64,000 nt of DNA from Erythrobacter sp. (lineage in GTDB: Bacteria; Pseudomonadota; Alphaproteobacteria; Sphingomonadales; Sphingomonadaceae): assembly GCF_011765465.1 (NCBI RefSeq), contig NZ_CP050265.1, positions 2,954,425-3,018,424 of the forward strand, written 5' to 3'. Position 1 is the stretch's first letter; each line of letters begins with the position of its first letter. A program made the position numbers and the translations under genes. The notes below the pieces were generated by a model. It was not told where the DNA came from. It did not search any database and worked only from the letters and a program-made list of their open reading frames with translations. Below, piece by piece: positions 60,083 to 64,000 of the stretch.

Positions 60083-60631
60083 TCACACGGTCCCCTCGAG
60101 ATCTTCGCGCATCGCGGCGCCATGCTTGAACACGCGGGCGAGGATGAACAGCAGGACCACCATCAGGATCCCGGTGAAGTCGATCCCGGCATCGATCGTG
60201 ATGTCCTGGTGTTCGAACTGGTCGGCCCATTTGGCGAGCAGCAGGCCGAGACCGGCGGCGGGCACGGCGAGCAGCTGGATCGCGAGCAGGAGCCACGCCA
60301 TCAGGTTCAGCCGCCGTGCGTTGTCGGGCACGAAGGGATCGCCTTCGCCGACTGTCGCAATGATCGCGCGCAGCTTGCCGAGGAAGACGAACAGCATGGC
60401 GAGCAGGGCGAGCGCGACGAAAAGCAGGCCGATAACCGGCATCATCGGAAGGCCGGTCGCTGTCTCGCCGATTTCCGCCGCGATCTCGGCATTGATCGCG
60501 TCGCGTGCGAACAGGAGAACGGGCAGGGCGATCACCACCGCAGCGGCGCCGATCGCCACGAATATCTGCATGATCACCGCGAGGACCTGCCCTGCGAGCA
60601 GCAGGAGGTCGTTGGGTCTGTCTTTCATCAT
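60083..60631 (-). CDS. DUF2975 membrane protein
   Basis: A 182-residue protein with four predicted membrane helices (near residues 9-36, 62-86, 112-136 and 155-172) and the DUF2975 loop IIATVGEGDPFVPDNARRLNLMAW between helices two and three. DUF2975 proteins pair with small Cro-type regulators and are thought to sense or sequester them, but this is not proven. The ATG at 60631 follows a GGGAGC site; an ATG at 60688 would add a Pro/Arg-rich leader. Confidence 0.85.
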   Translation of the reverse strand: MMKDRPNDLLLLAGQVLAVIMQIFVAIGAAAVVIALPVLLFARDAINAEIAAEIGETATGLPMMPVIGLLFVALALLAMLFVFLGKLRAIIATVGEGDPFVPDNARRLNLMAWLLLAIQLLAVPAAGLGLLLAKWADQFEHQDITIDAGIDFTGILMVVLLFILARVFKHGAAMREDLEGTV

Positions 60632-60647
60632 CTGTCTGCTCCCGGCG

Positions 60648-60794
60648 TCAGGCAAGTTCGGGCATGGGCTGGCCCGCCGGGGCGGCAAGGCTCAGGGCGA
60701 CGGGCTCCGGGACGACGGTGATCGCCGTGATCGAGCCGAGCGTGAGAAGAAGCGCCGCGCAGGCGGCGAGCGAATGGGAGAGGGTGTTGGTCAT
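60648..60794 (-). CDS. 48-residue membrane or secreted peptide
   Basis: An open frame of 48 codons with a strong AAGGAG site six bases before its ATG. It encodes a short polar start, a hydrophobic helix (SLAACAALLLTLGSITAI, about residues 8-25) and a Pro-rich tail. It ends 17 bases before the DUF2975 start and is first in the transcript from the promoter at 60836-60864, so it is likely a real first gene of that operon. I recognise no family. Confidence 0.65.
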   Translation of the reverse strand: MTNTLSHSLAACAALLLTLGSITAITVVPEPVALSLAAPAGQPMPELA

Positions 60795-60815
60795 ATCGAT
60801 CTCCTTGAAAGGGCA

Positions 60816-60887
60816 TATCGAGTTTCGATAATTCCGATCTAGGAGCGATTCGATTTATTGTCAAACAATAATATTGAAAAGCAATAT
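60816..60887. promoter_or_regulatory. AT-rich operator/promoter with three perfect inverted repeats
   Basis: TATCGA-N3-TCGATA (60816-60830), TTATTGT-N3-ACAATAA (60855-60871) and ATATTG-N5-CAATAT (60871-60887) are each perfect. On the minus strand TTGACA (60859-60864) and TAGATC (60836-60841), 17 bases apart, form a promoter for the small-peptide operon, whose start would fall in the first repeat. Autoregulation by the operon's Cro-type protein is a reasonable inference. Confidence 0.6.
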
Positions 60888-61001
60888 GCCGCTTATCGTT
60901 TTTCGCTGCGATCCGCCATTCCCGGCGCGCGGTGCTTCCGGCATGATGGCCGTGACGACGGCGAAATTTCCTGCTCGGCGCGCCTTGCCCTCGAGCTCGG
61001 C

Positions 61002-61030
61002 TTGACCGTTGCGGGGGCGCTCTTTATATC
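61002..61030 (+). promoter_or_regulatory. candidate rpoB promoter
   Basis: TTGACC at 61002-61007 and TATATC at 61025-61030 are 17 bases apart, giving a leader of about 245 bases before rpoB. No gene is seen between 60888 and 61281. rpoB must have a promoter here because rplJL is on the other strand. Confidence 0.5.
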
Positions 61031-61281
61031 GCCGCTCGTGCCCGCTTCGAGCAAGGCCGATTCATGCGCGGGGATCGGTTCGAGGAATGGAAGCGGCGGC
61101 CACCGATATTCGCGACGCTCAGAACGGCTGCACCCGGCCTCCCGCAAGGGATGAGGCATGGTGCGGCTTCTTTTGCGTCCGCGACGGGCCTGCACCGATG
61201 ACACCCGCCCGAACCGAGCGAATCACACCCGCGCGCGTCCATGCGTTCGCGCGCCGACAAAGAAGAGGCACATCTCCTCCA

Positions 61282-64000
61282 TGGCAACCAAGGCGAAGGC
61301 TCCCACCACGGGCAAGAACCTCTCCCGCAAGGCACAGGGCACCGCGAAAAAGCGGATCCGCAAGATCTTCGGCGACATCCATGAAGTCGTCGATATGCCC
61401 AACCTGATCGAGGTCCAGCGCGAGAGCTACGAGTTCTTCCTGCGCTCCGACCCCTCGGTTGGATACGTCTCGGGCCTCGAAAAGACCCTGCGCTCCGTCT
61501 TCCCGATCCGCGACTTCGCCGGCACGGCCGAACTCGACTTCGTCCATTACGAACTCGAGGAACCCAAGTACGACACGACCGAATGTCGCCAGCGCGGCAT
61601 CACCTATGCCGCGCCGATGAAGGTGACGCTGCGCCTGATCGTGTTCGAAGTCGACCAGGAGACCGAGACCCGCTCCGTCCTCGATATCAAGGAGCAGGAC
61701 GTCTACATGGGCGATATGCCGCTCATGACCGAGAACGGCACCTTCATCATCAACGGCACCGAGCGCGTCATCGTCTCGCAGATGCACCGTTCGCCCGGCG
61801 TGCTGTTCGACCATGACCGCGGCAAGACCCATTCCTCGGGCAAGCTGCTGTTCGCCGCGCGGGTCATTCCCTATCGCGGGTCGTGGCTCGATTTCGAATT
61901 CGACGCCAAGGACATCGTCAACGTGCGCATCGACAGGAAGCGCAAGCTTCCGGTGACCGCGCTGCTCTATGCGCTCGGCCTCGATAGCGAGGAAATCCTC
62001 CATTATTTCTACGACACGGTGACCTGGGAGCGCGCCAAGGACGGCTGGAAGATTCCTTTCGTCGCCGAACAGTGGCGCGGGTCCAAGCCGACTTTCCCGC
62101 TGGTCGATGCGAAGACCGGCGAGGAAGTCTTCCCCGCCGGCCAGAAGATTTCCCCGCGCGCCGCGAACAAGGCGGCCAAGGACGGCCTTGCCGAACTGCT
62201 CCTCCCGACCGAGGAAATCGTCAGCCGCTACGCCGCACGCGACATGATCGACGAGGCGACGGGCCGCATCTACATCGAGGCGGGCGACGAGGTGACGCTC
62301 GAGCACATCGAGACGCTCGATGCCGCCGGGATCGACACGGTCGAACTGCTCGACATCGACGAGATCAACACCGGACCGTGGATCCGCAACACGCTCAAGG
62401 CCGACAAGGCCGAGAACCGCGACGAGGGTCTCGAGGCGATCTACAAGGTGATGCGCCCGGGCGAACCGCCGACCAAGGAAACGGCCGAAGCTCTGTTCGA
62501 GGGCCTTTTCTTCGATTCCGAACGCTATGACCTGTCGGCCGTGGGCCGGGTGAAGCTCAATATGCGCCTCGGCCTCGACGCCGAAGACACGGTGACGACC
62601 CTGCGCAAGGAAGACATCCTCGCCGTGGTCAAGGAGCTTGTCGGCCTCAAGGACGGCAAGGGCGAAGTCGACGACATCGACAACCTCGGTAACCGCCGTG
62701 TGCGTTCGGTCGGCGAACTGCTCGAAAACCAGTACCGCGTCGGCCTGCTGCGCATGGAACGCGCGGTGAAGGAGCGTATGAGCTCGGTCGACGTGTCGAC
62801 CGTGATGCCGAACGACCTCATCAACGCCAAGCCGGCCGTTGCCGCGGTGCGCGAGTTCTTCGGTTCCTCGCAGCTTTCGCAGTTCATGGACCAGACCAAC
62901 CCGCTTTCCGAAGTCACCCACAAGCGCCGCGTCTCGGCGCTCGGCCCGGGCGGCCTCACGCGTGAGCGCGCAGGCTTCGAAGTGCGCGACGTCCACCCGA
63001 CGCACTATGGCCGCATCTGCCCGATCGAAACGCCGGAAGGCCCGAACATCGGCCTCATCAACTCGCTGGCAAGCTTTAGCCGGGTGAACAAGTACGGCTT
63101 CATCGAAACCCCCTATCGCAAGGTCGTCGACGGCAAGGTGACGAGCGAGGTGATCTACCTCTCCGCGATGGAAGAGCAGAAGCACACCGTCGCGCAGGCA
63201 TCGGCCGAGCTCAATGAGGACGGCAGCTTCGTCGAGGAACTCGTCTCCGCGCGCCATGCGGGCGACAACCTGATGGCGCCGCGCGACCAGATCACGCTGA
63301 TGGACGTGAGCCCCAAGCAGCTCGTCTCGGTCGCGGCTTCGCTGATTCCCTTCCTCGAGAACGACGACGCCAACCGCGCGCTGATGGGCTCGAATATGCA
63401 GCGCCAGGCGGTGCCGCTGGTCAAGGCCGAAGCGCCGTGGGTCGGCACGGGCATGGAAGAAACCGTGGCGCGCGATTCCGGCGCGGCGATCGCGGCCAAG
63501 CGCGGCGGGATCGTCGACCAGGTCGACGCGACCCGTATCGTCATCCGCGCGATCGGCGATGTCGAACCCGGCCAGTCGGGCGTCGACATCTACACGCTGC
63601 AGAAGTTCCAGCGTTCGAACCAGAATACCTGCATCAACCAGCGTCCCCTGGTGAAGGTGGGCGAGGTGATCGAGGCCGGCGACATCATCGCCGACGGCCC
63701 CTCGACCGATCTCGGCGAACTGGCGCTGGGCAAGAACAGCCTCGTCGCCTTCATGCCGTGGAACGGCTACAACTACGAGGACTCGATCCTGATCTCCGAG
63801 CGCATCGTGAAGGACGACGTGTTCACCTCGATCCACATCGAGGAATTCGAGGTCATGGCCCGCGACACCAAGCTCGGGCCGGAGGACATCACCCGCGACA
63901 TCCCCAATGTCGGTGAGGAAGCGCTGCGCAACCTCGACGAGGCGGGCATCGTCTACATCGGCGCGGAAGTGCACCCGGGCGACATCCTCGTCGGCAAGAT
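61282..64000 (+). CDS. rpoB: RNA polymerase beta subunit, 5' part
   Basis: The first 906 codons of RpoB; the frame is open to the right edge of the window. It starts with [11 protein letters not shown], followed by [20 protein letters not shown]. The rifampicin-binding region [20 protein letters not shown] near residue 530 has the wild-type residues at the usual resistance positions, and [20 protein letters not shown] follows. The missing part would hold the rest of the C-terminal region. A GGCAC/CTCC stretch precedes the ATG. Normally rpoB follows rplL; here it has its own upstream region. Confidence 0.97.

Noticed and set aside
60858-61154. Plus-strand frame of 98 codons upstream of rpoB
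   Set aside because: No ribosome-binding site, begins inside the AT-rich operator and encodes low-complexity sequence; better explained as leader DNA.
61119-63974. 951-residue open frame opposite rpoB
   Set aside because: It mirrors rpoB exactly, has no family features, and long antisense frames are expected opposite GC-rich genes with strong third-position bias.

Overview
The window is GC-rich, densely coded DNA from an alphaproteobacterium, most likely a sphingomonad close to Erythrobacter (order Sphingomonadales). I base this on the gene content: divK and ctrA cell-cycle regulators, a DksA with a reduced zinc finger, DUF4167 and DUF3572 proteins, a HIG1-domain protein, a bacterial CDC48-type AAA ATPase, and a kynABU tryptophan catabolic operon. 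No database search was run. Nothing looks like a prophage, an insertion sequence, a CRISPR array, or an rRNA or tRNA gene. It reads as core chromosome.

Region by region: 0-4.4 kb holds a PycTM-like membrane protein convergent with divK, then a tightly coupled five-gene run (DUF3572, HAD, RidA, glycerophosphodiesterase, FemAB-like). 4.4-8.1 kb has a SEL1 protein, dksA, a PilZ protein, a lipoprotein solute-binding protein and a DUF4112 protein. 8.1-10.7 kb is kynABU. 10.8-15.2 kb has an HNH nuclease, gluQ, HIG1, a cobalamin adenosyltransferase, 3-hydroxyacyl-CoA dehydrogenase and two small unknowns. 15.2-23.1 kb has mutS, maeB, a DUF892 protein, trmB and a mechanosensitive channel. 23.1-26.4 kb is ctrA, rpoN and lptB on the minus strand, with a sigma-54-type promoter pointing away from lptB.

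26.6-37.4 kb carries a second (BON-domain) mechanosensitive channel, ppa, hisS-prfA-prmC, a DUF4167 protein, lnt and metK. 37.4-40.8 kb is a CoA-transferase cluster: scoA and scoB flank a HAD-like lipoprotein, followed by a CaiB-type transferase. 40.8-41.3 kb is an unusually long intergenic region with an orphan terminator and a candidate small RNA. 41.3-47.6 kb has cdc48, a third channel and polA. 47.8-54.5 kb is envelope- and periplasm-oriented: a small lipoprotein, a beta-lactamase-fold protein, a DUF305-LVIVD fusion, a Host_attach-family protein and a DUF885 peptidase-like protein. 54.6-58.2 kb has groESL with a CIRCE element and a MATE transporter. 58.2-64 kb has rplJL on the minus strand, a small regulatory operon (48-residue peptide, DUF2975 membrane protein, Cro-type regulator, lipoprotein), and rpoB running off the right edge.

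The features I would look at first are: a 95-codon DUF3572 gene whose only RBS-supported start is AUC; an orphan-terminator small RNA upstream of cdc48; a sigma-54 promoter beside lptB-rpoN; an AT-rich operator block with three perfect inverted repeats controlling a peptide/DUF2975/HTH operon; the separation of rplJL from rpoB; the HAD lipoprotein inside the scoA-scoB pair; and a DUF305-LVIVD fusion.
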